This document shows, in pieces, positions 8,482 through 17,691 of a stretch of DNA of 38,694 nucleotides (position 1 is the stretch's first letter; every line of letters starts with the position of its first letter). The DNA lies in assembly GCA_020742395.1 (NCBI GenBank), contig DYWZ01000081.1:1-38694 (forward strand), in the 5' to 3' direction. The DNA comes from Enterococcus columbae. Lineage in GTDB: Bacteria > Bacillota > Bacilli > Lactobacillales > Enterococcaceae. The position numbers and the translations under genes are program-made. The notes beneath the pieces were generated by a model, which was not told the origin of the DNA, made no database searches, and saw only the letters and a program-made list of their open reading frames with translations.

Positions 8482-9424
8482 CACTACCTAACCTCGTTTC
8501 TAGCTGAACTTGCTGACCGCTCCCATTTAAAAAGGCTTGAATGGTTTGTTTGGACTTACCAGCAGGTTGCAATTCCTCAATCGCCAACACCGTTTGTTGT
8601 CCACAAGCAATCCATAATTTGCCTTTTTCTTTAGCAATAATCGTACCCGGTAAAGCGGTAGTTGTCGTATCAATCACTTGGCTACGATAAATTTTCCATC
8701 GTAAATCTTGATAGGTCGTATAAGCAACCGGCCATGGATGCATTCCACGAATTTGACAATCAATTTCTTGAGCTGTCTTTTGCCAATCAATTTGTTCTTG
8801 TTCACGAGTGATATTTGGCGAAAAACTCACCTGAGTTGCATCTTGAGGTTGTGGTTTTAATTCACCTGAAAGAATTTTTGGTAACGTTTCTAGCAACAAA
8901 GAACAACCTAAAGTACTTAATTTTTCAAACATCGTCCCAACATCATCTTGATTCGTGATTGGAATACTTTTTTGCGAGTAAATCCCCCCAGCATCCATTT
9001 GTTTAATCATTTCCATAATGGTTACGCCAGTTTCCTTTTCACCATTAATGATTGCATAATGAACCGGTGCTCCTCCTCGATATTTTGGTAATAATGAAGC
9101 ATGTACATTAATCGCACCAAATTTAGGGACTTGTAATAGTTTTTCAGGTAAAAATTGCCCAAAGGCAGCTGTCACAATCACATCGGGCTGTAAAGCTATC
9201 ACTTGTTCCATTTCTGGCGAGCCACTAATTTTTTCAGGTTGTAAAACATTTAACCCTAAACGTAAAGCAGCTTCTTTTACTGGGGGAGCTTGGATTATTT
9301 TTTTTCGTCCAACTGGGCGATCTGGTTGCGTAACTACCGCCAAAATCTCATAACCTGATTGCACCAGACCTTCTAAAATTGGTACTGAAAAAGCTGGTGT
9401 ACCCATAAAAACAATTTTAGTCAT
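8471..9424 (-). CDS. fmt: Methionyl-tRNA formyltransferase
   Basis: Formylates the initiator Met-tRNA using 10-formyl-tetrahydrofolate. The 317 residues match family length. The N-terminal catalytic domain shows MGTPAFSVPIL, the catalytic Asn106 and His108 in INVHASLLPKYRGGAP, and Asp144 in MIKQMDAGGIY. The C-terminal OB-fold-like domain contains the usual WPVAYTTYQ. The ATG directly abuts the def stop; its ribosome site GGAGGAAGA lies inside the end of def. The def-fmt pair places formylation and deformylation of the initiator residue in one unit. Confidence 0.95.
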   Translation of the reverse strand: MTKIVFMGTPAFSVPILEGLVQSGYEILAVVTQPDRPVGRKKIIQAPPVKEAALRLGLNVLQPEKISGSPEMEQVIALQPDVIVTAAFGQFLPEKLLQVPKFGAINVHASLLPKYRGGAPVHYAIINGEKETGVTIMEMIKQMDAGGIYSQKSIPITNQDDVGTMFEKLSTLGCSLLLETLPKILSGELKPQPQDATQVSFSPNITREQEQIDWQKTAQEIDCQIRGMHPWPVAYTTYQDLRWKIYRSQVIDTTTTALPGTIIAKEKGKLWIACGQQTVLAIEELQPAGKSKQTIQAFLNGSGQQVQLETRLGSDEA

Positions 9425-9910
9425 CTATTCTTCCTCCGCATAATAGTCTTCTAAATCTTCTTCAGCAATATACTCAATCACCTTATCAGTAAATAACGCT
9501 CCCTGAAGATGATCAATTTCATGTTGCATCGCCCGAGCTAAAAAATCATATGCCTGTACTTCGATTTCTTCACCCTCACGATCAAAATAGCGCACGGTAA
9601 TCTCTGTTGCCCGTTCAACCGTACCATAAGTGTGTGGGATACTTAGACAACCTTCTACATCAATATCTGCGCCACTTTTTTGAATAATCTTAGGATTAAT
9701 CAATTCAAAACGATCGCCTTCTTCTACTTCGACAATCGCCACTTGTAGATTTTTTCCTACTTGAGGAGCCGCAATCCCGACACCATCATTAGCTAACATC
9801 GTTTCGTACATGTCATCAAGTAATTGTAATAATTCATCTGTAATAGCTGTAACTTCCTGATTTTCTTTTCGTAAAATAGGATCGGGTGCAATGACTATTG
9901 GATATTGCAT
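9425..9910 (-). CDS. def: Peptide deformylase
   Basis: Removes the formyl group from nascent proteins. At 161 residues it is the short (type 1-like) form, whereas the main enzyme of many Gram-positive bacteria is a longer type 2 form. The three signature motifs are intact: GVGIAAPQ (44-50), EGCLSIP with the metal ligand Cys88, and QHEIDHLQG with His130, His134 and catalytic Glu131. The C-terminus is highly acidic (EEDLEDYYAEEE). A second deformylase may exist elsewhere in the genome. AAAGGATG lies upstream of the ATG. Confidence 0.93.
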   Translation of the reverse strand: MQYPIVIAPDPILRKENQEVTAITDELLQLLDDMYETMLANDGVGIAAPQVGKNLQVAIVEVEEGDRFELINPKIIQKSGADIDVEGCLSIPHTYGTVERATEITVRYFDREGEEIEVQAYDFLARAMQHEIDHLQGALFTDKVIEYIAEEDLEDYYAEEE

Positions 9911-9961
9911 ACTATCTATTCATCCTTTCAATGCGCAAAATTTATTATTTATAAAAGCCTT

Positions 9962-12379
9962 TTATATAAATTGCAGTGGCTCATAATCAACTGATACAAA
10001 TAAACCTTGCCTTTGTTCGATTTGACTTTGATTTACAATGTCTTTTAGCACTTTAGCCAATTGTGCCTCACGTTTATATTTAATCACAATTTGATAGTAA
10101 TAACGATTTTTCACACGCATAATCGCACTTGGTGTTGGTCCAAGAAAAATACTTTGCGGACTTAAGTGCTGCTTTAATTGTTGCACCACTGAAAAAGCCT
10201 TTTGCGCAGCCTTTTGTTCTTGTTCATGGCTAAAAGTTAACTTCACCGTAAAATAATAAGGTGGATAATCACTTTGATGGCGAATAAACATTTCTTGTTG
10301 ATAAAAGGCCTCATAGTTTTGACTTTGGGCAAGCACAATAGCATGATGCGTCGGATTAAACGTTTGGATAATAACTTCTCCGGGTTTATCGGCTCGACCC
10401 GCTCGACCACTTACTTGGGTTAACAGCTGGAAAGTTCGTTCACTTGCACGAAAATCCGGTAAATTTAAGGAAGTGTCCGCATTTAACACCCCTACTAAGG
10501 TAATATCTGGAAAATCGAGCCCTTTAGCAATCATTTGCGTTCCTAAAAGGATATCGGCTTTTTTCTCACCAAAAGCTTGTAATAAGCGTTCATGGGCGCC
10601 TTTTTTACGTGTAGTATCAACATCCATACGAATAATTCTAGCTTCCGGAAAGAGTTGTTTCGCTTCTTCTTCAACTTTTTGAGTACCCGTCCCGTAATAA
10701 CGAATCTTATCTTGCCCACAAGAAGGACAGCGTCGCGGAATAGCTTCTTCATGTCCACAGTAGTGACAACGCATGCGTTTTACATCCATGTGTAAAGTTA
10801 ATGAAATATCACAATTGGGACAAGGTAATACATATCCACAATCCCGACACATCACAAATGAAGAATAGCCTCGACGATTTAATAGCAAAACAATCTGTTC
10901 TTTTTTAGCCAAACGTTCATGAATTTTATCTTGTAAAACTTGTGAGAAAGTTTGCGTCAAAGAATTATTGGCTTCTTGGCGCATATCAACGATTGAAACG
11001 GTCGGTAATTTAGCTAAAGGATTGGCCCGTTGAGTTAGTTGTAGTAACTGATAAACTTGCTTTTGTGCTCTCGCTCGTGATTCTAAAGATGGCGTTGCAC
11101 TCCCTAAAACGACTGGGCAATGGTGATACTTACCACGCCAAATTGCAATATCTCTAGCATGATAGCGCGGCGTTTCATCTTGTTTGTAACTAGCTTCATG
11201 CTCTTCATCAATGACAATTACCCCTATATTTTTTAATGGAGCAAAAATCGCAGAACGAGCCCCTACAACCACTTTAGCTTGGCCACGTTCAATTTTGCGC
11301 CATTCATCATATTTTTCTCCTTGTGACAAGCCACTATGTAAAACAGCCACTAAATCTGAAAAACGTGATTTAAATCGTTCAACCATTTGAGGAGTCAAAG
11401 CAATCTCAGGAACTAGCATCATTGCTGTTTGACCTTTAGCTAAAACTTGTTCGATTACTTGTAAATAAACTTCTGTTTTCCCGCTACCAGTAATCCCTTC
11501 AAGCAGAAAAACGGTTGATAATGCTTGTTCGTTTGCTTGTAAAATTTTCTGACAAGCCTGTGCCTGTTGCTCATTTAAGACCATTGCATCACTTGGGTTA
11601 AATTGATGCTCAGCATAAGGATCGCGATAAGTTTCAACTTCTTCAAATGTCAACCAACCCAAAGCGGCTGCCTGATTGAGCTGATTCGTTGTAATAGCCT
11701 GGTTGCGATAAAAATGTACCGGTTGGACTTGTTGAGTACTTAACAACTGTAAAAGCTGAATTTTACGGACCGCACTCTTCTTTTGCATCGCTTGTAAAGC
11801 TTGATATTCCGCTGTAGTTAATAATGGTTTCACATAGCGAATGGTTTTTATATGATTTCGCGTTTTTACTTGGTATTCTAAGCGAACAATTCCTTGAGCT
11901 TGTAGCTCTTTAAATTGCTTTAAAGCCTGCGCTTGTTCAATCGTTTGCCAATCCACCATTAATTGCTCTTTAAAAAATTGCGCTTTTACTGGATGGGTTT
12001 CATCTAGTAAGTGAAAAAATTTTTCATAATTGGCCTTTAACAATGCTGGCAACATCGTTTGTAAACAAGTGATTTTAAAGGCATACGTCACTTCTTGCAT
12101 ATAATCAGCAATAGCTAGTAATTCTTGATTTAAAACAGGTTGTAAATCTAAACAACGCACAATAGATTTTAGCTGATCATAAGATTGATTAGCTGTTGGC
12201 TTTGCTTTAGCTAAAGCTACCACAAAACCTTGCACATGACGGTTACCATTACCAAAGGGTACTTCCACTCGCATCCCTACAGCTATCACCTGCTGTAAAT
12301 GCTCTGGAACCAGATAAGTGAATGGTTGGTTTGTCTGCATTGTTGGTACATCTACAATTACTTCAGCCAATTCATACAT
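9962..12379 (-). CDS. priA: Primosomal protein N' (replication restart helicase PriA)
   Basis: This 805-residue superfamily 2 helicase recognises stalled forks and reloads the replisome. An N-terminal DNA-binding domain is followed by Walker A GITGSGKT (295-302), Walker B DEEH (391-394) and GSATP motif III. A zinc-binding insert carries eight Cys in CxxC pairs (511/514, 520/523, 538/541, 551/554). The C-terminal helicase lobe has GTQMIAKGLDFP and QVSGRAGRADKPG. All catalytic motifs are intact. A promoter-like pair 40-70 bp upstream (12421-12449), just after a strong hairpin, suggests it can be transcribed separately from rpoZ-gmk. Confidence 0.95.
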   Translation of the reverse strand: MYELAEVIVDVPTMQTNQPFTYLVPEHLQQVIAVGMRVEVPFGNGNRHVQGFVVALAKAKPTANQSYDQLKSIVRCLDLQPVLNQELLAIADYMQEVTYAFKITCLQTMLPALLKANYEKFFHLLDETHPVKAQFFKEQLMVDWQTIEQAQALKQFKELQAQGIVRLEYQVKTRNHIKTIRYVKPLLTTAEYQALQAMQKKSAVRKIQLLQLLSTQQVQPVHFYRNQAITTNQLNQAAALGWLTFEEVETYRDPYAEHQFNPSDAMVLNEQQAQACQKILQANEQALSTVFLLEGITGSGKTEVYLQVIEQVLAKGQTAMMLVPEIALTPQMVERFKSRFSDLVAVLHSGLSQGEKYDEWRKIERGQAKVVVGARSAIFAPLKNIGVIVIDEEHEASYKQDETPRYHARDIAIWRGKYHHCPVVLGSATPSLESRARAQKQVYQLLQLTQRANPLAKLPTVSIVDMRQEANNSLTQTFSQVLQDKIHERLAKKEQIVLLLNRRGYSSFVMCRDCGYVLPCPNCDISLTLHMDVKRMRCHYCGHEEAIPRRCPSCGQDKIRYYGTGTQKVEEEAKQLFPEARIIRMDVDTTRKKGAHERLLQAFGEKKADILLGTQMIAKGLDFPDITLVGVLNADTSLNLPDFRASERTFQLLTQVSGRAGRADKPGEVIIQTFNPTHHAIVLAQSQNYEAFYQQEMFIRHQSDYPPYYFTVKLTFSHEQEQKAAQKAFSVVQQLKQHLSPQSIFLGPTPSAIMRVKNRYYYQIVIKYKREAQLAKVLKDIVNQSQIEQRQGLFVSVDYEPLQFI

Positions 12380-12420
12380 AAACCTTATCGCTCCTTTCTT
12401 AACTATTTTACTTCATTTTC

Positions 12421-12449
12421 TATATACTGAGAAGATAATCTATAAACAA
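12421..12449 (-). promoter_or_regulatory. Probable promoter of priA-def-fmt-rsmB-stp-prkC
   Basis: On the minus strand TTGTTT (12449-12444) and TATATA (12426-12421) are separated by 17 nt, and the predicted start lies about 30 nt ahead of the priA ATG. It sits directly downstream of the hairpin at 12453-12501. Confidence 0.55.
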
Positions 12450-12452
12450 CAC

Positions 12453-12501
12453 ATAAAGCGTAAAATAGCAAAAGCCTGTGCCTTTGTATTTTACGCTTTA
12501 T
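12453..12501 (-). terminator. Long perfect hairpin after rpoZ, possible terminator without a clean U-tract
   Basis: ATAAAGCGTAAAATA (12453-12467) is the exact reverse complement of 12487-12501, and the stem can extend with CAAAG/CTTTTG inside, giving close to 20 bp. On the minus strand it is followed by GTGTTGTTTATAG, which is not a run of T. It may be a weak terminator or an RNA-processing/stability element between rpoZ and priA. Confidence 0.5.
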
Positions 12502-12540
12502 CCCAATCATCCACTCATTTTGAAAAATAAAACTAAGGAC

Positions 12541-12843
12541 TTAACCTAAATCTGCATGAATTTTTTGTTCTAATTCACGTTGTTCCATTTCTCTTCTAGC
12601 TTTACGTTCGTCCTCTTCCATTTTTAAACGAGCACGTTTAATTTCAGGATTTGGATCATTAATAACTGTTTGTGCATCAATTTCTTCTAATGCACGACCC
12701 ACATTTTTCACTGAATCAAAACGATCTAGTGTTGGTTGTGCTCCTTCATCTAGCTCGTGTGCACGTTTGCTTGCTAGAATTACTAAAGAATACTTAGAAT
12801 TTACTCTGTCCAACAATGAATCAATCGATGGTTTTAACATCAT
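12541..12843 (-). CDS. rpoZ: RNA polymerase omega subunit
   Basis: A 100-residue omega subunit that assists assembly of beta-prime. The conserved N-terminal core [30 protein letters not shown] is clear, followed by the ALEEI segment and a charged helical tail rich in Lys, Arg and Glu. The frame begins with two ATG codons (12843 and 12840); AGGAG is 12 nt before the first, so either may be used. It is 6 nt from gmk, the standard gmk-rpoZ pair of Firmicutes. Confidence 0.95.
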   Translation of the reverse strand: MMLKPSIDSLLDRVNSKYSLVILASKRAHELDEGAQPTLDRFDSVKNVGRALEEIDAQTVINDPNPEIKRARLKMEEDERKARREMEQRELEQKIHADLG

Positions 12844-12849
12844 GATAAA

Positions 12850-13491
<642 letters not shown>

Positions 13492-13641
13492 TTACTTTCC
13501 ATTTTGCACTTTTTTTCGAAAAGTTTCAAGCAGTATTTACCATAATTTGTTAAATATACTTAAACTCTCATCAAGTATTCACTTTTTTCTTCATCACGAC
13601 ACAAATAGCGCTATTTTACCTTACTAATTAAACAAACTAAA

Positions 13642-14523
13642 TCATTCAATATTTTGAATTTGCTCCCTAATTTTTTCCAAAGTTGTTTTCAGTTGAATGA
13701 CATAATTTTTGATTTCAATGGCACTAGATTTTGAACCTATCGTATTGACTTCACGATTCATCTCTTGTAATAAAAAGTCTAACTGGCGGCCAATTGGTTC
13801 ATTTTTTACTAATAATTCTTGATAATGCTGACAATGAATCGCTAACCGATCAAGTTCTTCATGAATGTCTCCCCGCTCTAAAAGAATGGCCAGTTCAGTT
13901 AACAAGCGTTCCTGTTGAACCTCGGCGGCTAAATACTCTTGGAGCTTCTTTTCATAGCGTTCTTGATATTCCTTTTCATAAAGCGTATTAAACGAAGCTA
14001 ATTCCTGACAAATTTCAGCGACCATTTGCCCGTTTTGCTGCAAAACCTTAGCAATTGCCTCGCCTTCTTGTAAACGGACCTGATCTAGCTTCGTCACAGC
14101 CTCTAAAACCGCCCTACTCATCAAAGGCGCTAGCTGCTCAGCAGATAAGCTAGCTGACTGTACCTCAATAAATTCTGGACGTAAAATCAGCTTTTCAACT
14201 AAATGCGTCATTGACAAAGAGGTACGATAATCCCCCCTCATTTTATCATTGAGTAGATCCATCGCTTGCTTTAATGAAGCCCAGTGAATCTTCACCTCTT
14301 GCGCTTGATTATCCGGCAAATCTAGCTTCAACATCACTTCTACCCTGCCTCGTTGTAACACATTGGCAATTTGTTTTCTGATCATCAACTCAAATTCATT
14401 TAACATACTAGGCAGGCGAAGCTGAACATCTAAAAACCGATTATTCACACTCTTCATCTCAACAGTTACACGATAGCCCGCTTCTTCTAAAACTGCCTTA
14501 CCAAAACCTGTCATACTCTTCAT
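13642..14523 (-). CDS. yicC: YicC/YloC family endoribonuclease
   Basis: The 293 residues match the YicC family (B. subtilis YloC). The N-terminal signature MKSMTGFGKA and EMKSVNNRFLDVQLRLP is typical, as is the C-terminal GRQLDFLLQEMNREVNTIGSKS. E. coli YicC has been reported to be a ribonuclease involved in small-RNA decay; the role in Gram-positive bacteria is less clear. Its position just upstream of gmk-rpoZ is the conserved one in Firmicutes, but remA, which lies between them in Bacillus, is absent here. Confidence 0.9.
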   Translation of the reverse strand: MKSMTGFGKAVLEEAGYRVTVEMKSVNNRFLDVQLRLPSMLNEFELMIRKQIANVLQRGRVEVMLKLDLPDNQAQEVKIHWASLKQAMDLLNDKMRGDYRTSLSMTHLVEKLILRPEFIEVQSASLSAEQLAPLMSRAVLEAVTKLDQVRLQEGEAIAKVLQQNGQMVAEICQELASFNTLYEKEYQERYEKKLQEYLAAEVQQERLLTELAILLERGDIHEELDRLAIHCQHYQELLVKNEPIGRQLDFLLQEMNREVNTIGSKSSAIEIKNYVIQLKTTLEKIREQIQNIE

Positions 14524-14539
14524 TATCTGTCACCTGAAC

Positions 14540-14758
14540 CTACATTGATAAGATTGCTTGCTTTAAGGCTGCAAATTCCTCATTAGAAAGCGTAATACCT
14601 TTGCCCATTTTTTCATGCTCAGGACTCCAATCACGCAAATCAAATTTTGGTGGTCGACCGTTCCAACTAACCAAATTTAATTCTTTACGCCAACCCTTGG
14701 GATTTTCTGATAAAACAGCAATTTCTTCTAAAATTTCAAATGAAAATGATTCTGCCAT
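14540..14758 (-). CDS. YdbC family PC4-like single-stranded nucleic-acid-binding protein
   Basis: A 72-residue protein close to Lactococcus YdbC, whose structure has the PC4/p15 transcription-coactivator fold and binds single-stranded DNA. The diagnostic line is FEILEEIAVLSENPKGWRKE, then LNLVSWNGRPPKFDLR and WSPEHEKMGKGITLS. It has no signal or membrane segment. It lies 16 nt ahead of yicC and is probably first in that transcript. GGAGG is located 5 nt before the ATG. The identification is from recalled sequence similarity and is fairly sure. Confidence 0.85.
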   Translation of the reverse strand: MAESFSFEILEEIAVLSENPKGWRKELNLVSWNGRPPKFDLRDWSPEHEKMGKGITLSNEEFAALKQAILSM

Positions 14759-15019
14759 TATGGCACCTCCTATACTTACTCACTCTTTAATTACGTATTT
14801 TTCACTAGATTTCTTTTTTAATTATACAACAAGTTTAGCGACCTGCCAAAATCCACCATGATAACAATGAAATATTGAAAATTACTGAAAAAGAAAATGA
14901 TTTTATAAGAAAACGTTTCAATATAATCTTTTTGTAATATATTTTTAAAATAAAAGAAATGAGTAATTTCTAGTAGTTTATTGTAGAATGTAGACAGACT
15001 GGTGAAAGGATGGTAAGTA

Positions 15020-15781
15020 ATGAATTCAGCAATTTTTGTACATATGGATACAACAAGCAATGTCGTTTTAACTCGTGGAATACATGCTGATGATTTTCAT
15101 CGTGGGTTAATTCATCGACCAAATAATTTATTACTACTCAATCCGGCTAGTTCAGAAGGTGAATTTGAAACACATACAGGTCTAAAAATTATTCGCGGTA
15201 ACTATGCGGTAGAACAATTCTTACAAATGCTCTCTCGCAAGAAAAATACAACGGATATGCGCTGGATTGATTTTACCGACTTAACGATGGTGAAAGAGCT
15301 TTCCGCTTTAGAAATCTCTGAGTTACTTTATCTTGGTCACATGAAAACGCATTTGCATTCACCCTTTTTTTATAAATTACAAAATAATTTTGTTTATTTC
15401 GAGTTAGATGATGATTTATTAAGAGTCTATTACCGTTATATTGAAGAATTTTATCGTATTCTTGCTAAAAAAATTACTGCAATTATTTATCAAGAAGTCA
15501 ATGATCAACGTCCATTCTTTAGAAGAAAATTAATAGAAGTTCCTACTTTACCAATTGATTTAGTTAAAGAGTTACGCGAGCTGTTAAAAGATGGGCTAGC
15601 ATTTAATTTTCCTAAAGCTAAATTAACCAGTAAAGCTGTAGAAATCCCGCTATATGCAATAGAAGAAGCAGGATCACGTTTAAATAATCAAAGTTTACGC
15701 CAAACAGAAAAAGTAGGTACTCTAACTTATTTAACCAAACAAGCACAGTGGCAATTAGATATTGATCCTGATTGGCTATAA
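15020..15781 (+). CDS. Conserved hypothetical protein, unknown function
   Basis: A 253-residue soluble protein, divergent from ydbC and followed by a good terminator. I do not recognise a domain. There is no signal peptide or membrane helix. The N-terminal half is mixed alpha/beta (NSAIFVHMDTTSNVVLTRGI, then HRPNNLLLLNPASSEGEFE); the middle is a helical region with aromatic and acidic clusters (YFELDDDLLRVYYRYIEEFYRI); the end is LTYLTKQAQWQLDIDPDWL. The start is supported by GAAAGGATGG upstream of the ATG at 15020. Its codon and base use look like those of its neighbours, so it is probably a lineage-specific core gene and not an import. Confidence 0.75.
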   Translation: MNSAIFVHMDTTSNVVLTRGIHADDFHRGLIHRPNNLLLLNPASSEGEFETHTGLKIIRGNYAVEQFLQMLSRKKNTTDMRWIDFTDLTMVKELSALEISELLYLGHMKTHLHSPFFYKLQNNFVYFELDDDLLRVYYRYIEEFYRILAKKITAIIYQEVNDQRPFFRRKLIEVPTLPIDLVKELRELLKDGLAFNFPKAKLTSKAVEIPLYAIEEAGSRLNNQSLRQTEKVGTLTYLTKQAQWQLDIDPDWL

Positions 15782-15816
15782 AAACACGACTAGTACAACT
15801 AGCCGTGTTTTTCTTT
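15781..15816. terminator. Bidirectional terminator between the hypothetical gene and thiT
   Basis: AAACACG and CGTGTTT flank CTAGT/ACTAG (one A-C mismatch), giving a 13-bp stem (15782-15810) followed by TTTTCTTT on the plus strand. On the minus strand it is followed by TTTTATAG. It serves both converging genes. Confidence 0.85.
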
Positions 15817-15817
15817 A

Positions 15818-16402
15818 TTAACGTGGACTATATTTTTGATTTAACGAATTTACTCGTAATATTTGTGGGGCTAAGTTATAAACTAAAACAATCACGATAC
15901 TAGCAACTAAACCACTAGCCAGGCCACTGGCACCGTTCATCACAAGTGAAAATAACCATGCTTTCATTCCCCATAAAGCATACGCTCCCCAGAAAACCCA
16001 ACCAGCTACAAAATGCCAAAAGAAACGAGCACCTACCCCAACCAAACTAGCATAAACAATCAGTTGACGGACTTTAGCAACTTGTTGATTAGCAATCGCC
16101 GCTTGAACTTTCGAGGCATAAATACCGGCAAAACCAGCAAAAGTAAAGGCAATTGGATATTCAATTAAGACTTGGACGGGCGTTAAAAAATAAACCTGTC
16201 CTGTAACAAAATACAACATCCCCCATAAAAAACAAGCAAATAAAGCTGGTTTTAACCCCCGACGTAAAGCAAAAATCGTCATAGGAATTTGGCCTAGTGA
16301 AATGGTAAAGCTACTCCCAATATTCAACGGAACAAAATGTAAGGCCATCGCCAAAGCAGCCATTAATGTTCCTTCCAGTAAAATTTCTGTCTTTTTGTTC
16401 AT
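15818..16402 (-). CDS. thiT: Thiamine-specific ECF transporter S component ThiT
   Basis: A 194-residue, six-helix membrane protein that binds thiamine and works with the shared EcfA/A'/T energising module encoded elsewhere. The family pattern is clear: ILLEGTLMAALAMALHFVPL, SFTISLGQIPM, and the substrate-site LIEYPIAF, whose Glu81-Tyr82 match the thiamine-binding pair of Lactococcus ThiT. A TPP riboswitch lies directly upstream. AAAGGAGGAG sits 7 nt before the ATG. The cell therefore imports thiamine when TPP is low. Confidence 0.95.
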   Translation of the reverse strand: MNKKTEILLEGTLMAALAMALHFVPLNIGSSFTISLGQIPMTIFALRRGLKPALFACFLWGMLYFVTGQVYFLTPVQVLIEYPIAFTFAGFAGIYASKVQAAIANQQVAKVRQLIVYASLVGVGARFFWHFVAGWVFWGAYALWGMKAWLFSLVMNGASGLASGLVASIVIVLVYNLAPQILRVNSLNQKYSPR

Positions 16403-16473
16403 AAAAAAACTCCTCCTTTAGAATCTATTCAATTCACAAAGGAGAAGTGGATCAATCGAACACTTCTACTCGT
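16403..16473 (-). promoter_or_regulatory. Expression platform of the thiT riboswitch (translation-type switch)
   Basis: After the aptamer comes a hairpin GAAGTG/CACTTC (16466-16461 with 16449-16444) with no U-tract, so it is not a terminator. Then comes an anti-Shine-Dalgarno CTCCTTTGTG (16444-16435) and the Shine-Dalgarno AAAGGAGGAG (16419-16410). CTCCTTT can pair either with the Shine-Dalgarno or with CACAAAGGGGAG at the 5' edge of the aptamer (16556-16545). Confidence 0.65.
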
Positions 16474-16556
16474 CACAATTCCTACGATCGAATAACCGAA
16501 ACAGGTACGAAGGGTTTAGAGTTGCCTCAATCTCAGCCTAATGGCTCCCCTTTGTG
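16474..16556 (-). ncRNA. TPP riboswitch aptamer (THI element)
   Basis: Read on the minus strand from 16556, the leader shows the conserved TPP elements in order: GGGGAGC, GGCTGAGA, ACCCTTCGTACCTG, GGTTA and ATCGTAGGAA. The closing helix P1 is CACAA (16556-16552) with TTGTG (16478-16474). The CTGAGA, ACCTG and CGTAGG positions contact the pyrimidine and pyrophosphate halves of TPP in known structures. It lies in front of thiT, as expected. Confidence 0.95.
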
Positions 16557-16585
16557 AGCAGATTCTATTTAATTTTTACGCTTTA

Positions 16586-16613
16586 AGCATAACATATTAT
16601 TTTTATTTTGCAA
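16586..16613 (-). promoter_or_regulatory. Probable thiT promoter
   Basis: Minus strand TTGCAA (16613-16608) and TATGCT (16591-16586) are 16 nt apart, with an AT-rich spacer. Transcription would start about 20 nt ahead of the aptamer. Confidence 0.6.
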
Positions 16614-16646
16614 GACTTCTGCTTAGCATAGTATTCTTAAAATACA

Positions 16647-16679
16647 CAACAAAAAACAGGAGCCCTAAAGACTCCTGTT
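16647..16679 (-). terminator. Terminator after prs
   Basis: On the minus strand AACAGGAG (16679-16672) pairs with CTCCTGTT (16662-16655), 9-nt loop, followed by TTTTGTTG. It is 8 nt after the prs stop. Confidence 0.85.
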
Positions 16680-16686
16680 AATCAAT

Positions 16687-17661
16687 CTATAAAGGTTGTT
16701 TACTTTCAAATAATGGACTAACTGGTTTGTTCTCATGAATACGTTTAATAGCTTCGGCAACTAATTCACCCACACTAATTTCATCGATTTTATCAATTTT
16801 ACGTTCAGCTGGTAAATTGATAGAGTCAGTAACTACTAGACGTTCGATTGCTGAATCTTGAATTCGTTGTAAAGCTGGACCTGATAAAACAGGGTGAGTA
16901 CATGAAGCATAGACACTTTTCGCTCCTGCTTCTTTTAAGGCATTAGCCGCCAAGGTAATTGTTCCTGCGGTATCAATCATATCATCAATCAAGACACACA
17001 CTTTGCCTTCTACATGACCAATAATATTCATCACTTCAGCAACATTGGCTCTAGGACGACGTTTGTCAATAATCGCAATTGGTGATTTTAAAAATTCAGC
17101 CAATTTACGAGCACGAGTTACTCCACCATGGTCTGGTGATACTACAACTACATCGTCGCCTTTGATATTATTTTCTAAGAAATAATTGGCAATTAATGGT
17201 GCCCCCATTAAATGGTCTACTGGAATATCAAAGAATCCTTGAATTTGTGCTGCGTGTAAATCTAAGGTTACCATTCGAGTTGCTCCAGCTGTTTGTAACA
17301 TATTAGCTACTAACTTCGCTGTAATTGGTTCACGTGAGCGCGCTTTTCGATCTTGACGTGCATAACCGTAATAAGGCATCACTACATTGATTGTTTTAGC
17401 ACTTGCACGTTTTAAAGCATCAATCATAATTAACAATTCCATTAAGTTATCGTTAACCGGTGAACTGGTTGACTGTACAACATATACGTGTGCACCACGA
17501 ATACTTTCTTCGATGTTTACTTGAATTTCACCATCACTGAATTGTTTTACAGTACATTTTCCTAATTCAACTCCTACTGCTTTTGCGATTTTTTCCGCTA
17601 GCGGACGGTTTGAATTTAAAGCAAAAATTTTTAACCTTGGATCAGAATATTGGTTTGACAT
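16687..17661 (-). CDS. prs: Ribose-phosphate pyrophosphokinase (PRPP synthetase)
   Basis: Makes PRPP from ribose-5-phosphate and ATP for purine, pyrimidine, His and Trp synthesis. The 324 residues match class I length. Visible motifs are [20 protein letters not shown], the flexible-loop [20 protein letters not shown], the metal-binding [11 protein letters not shown] and the PRPP motif [15 protein letters not shown]. The open frame extends upstream to 17748, but GGAGGTTCTC directly before the ATG at 17661 and the family N-terminus ([14 protein letters not shown]) fix the start. It follows glmU by 110 nt. Confidence 0.95.
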   Translation of the reverse strand: MSNQYSDPRLKIFALNSNRPLAEKIAKAVGVELGKCTVKQFSDGEIQVNIEESIRGAHVYVVQSTSSPVNDNLMELLIMIDALKRASAKTINVVMPYYGYARQDRKARSREPITAKLVANMLQTAGATRMVTLDLHAAQIQGFFDIPVDHLMGAPLIANYFLENNIKGDDVVVVSPDHGGVTRARKLAEFLKSPIAIIDKRRPRANVAEVMNIIGHVEGKVCVLIDDMIDTAGTITLAANALKEAGAKSVYASCTHPVLSGPALQRIQDSAIERLVVTDSINLPAERKIDKIDEISVGELVAEAIKRIHENKPVSPLFESKQPL

Positions 17662-17691
17662 GAGAACCTCCACTTTCTTTTTTACAAACAG

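Noticed and set aside
13603..13616. 14-bp perfect palindrome AAATAGCGCTATTT between yicC and gmk
   Set aside because: Short, without loop or T-run, and not tied to a recognisable promoter; too weak to call an operator.
14818..15060. 80-codon minus-strand frame rich in Phe, Ile and Tyr
   Set aside because: Composition of translated AT-rich intergenic DNA; it covers the promoter and start of the plus-strand gene at 15020.
16444..16466. Hairpin GAAGTG/CACTTC after the TPP aptamer as a transcription terminator
   Set aside because: No run of T follows; the sequence after it is the anti-Shine-Dalgarno of a translation-type switch.
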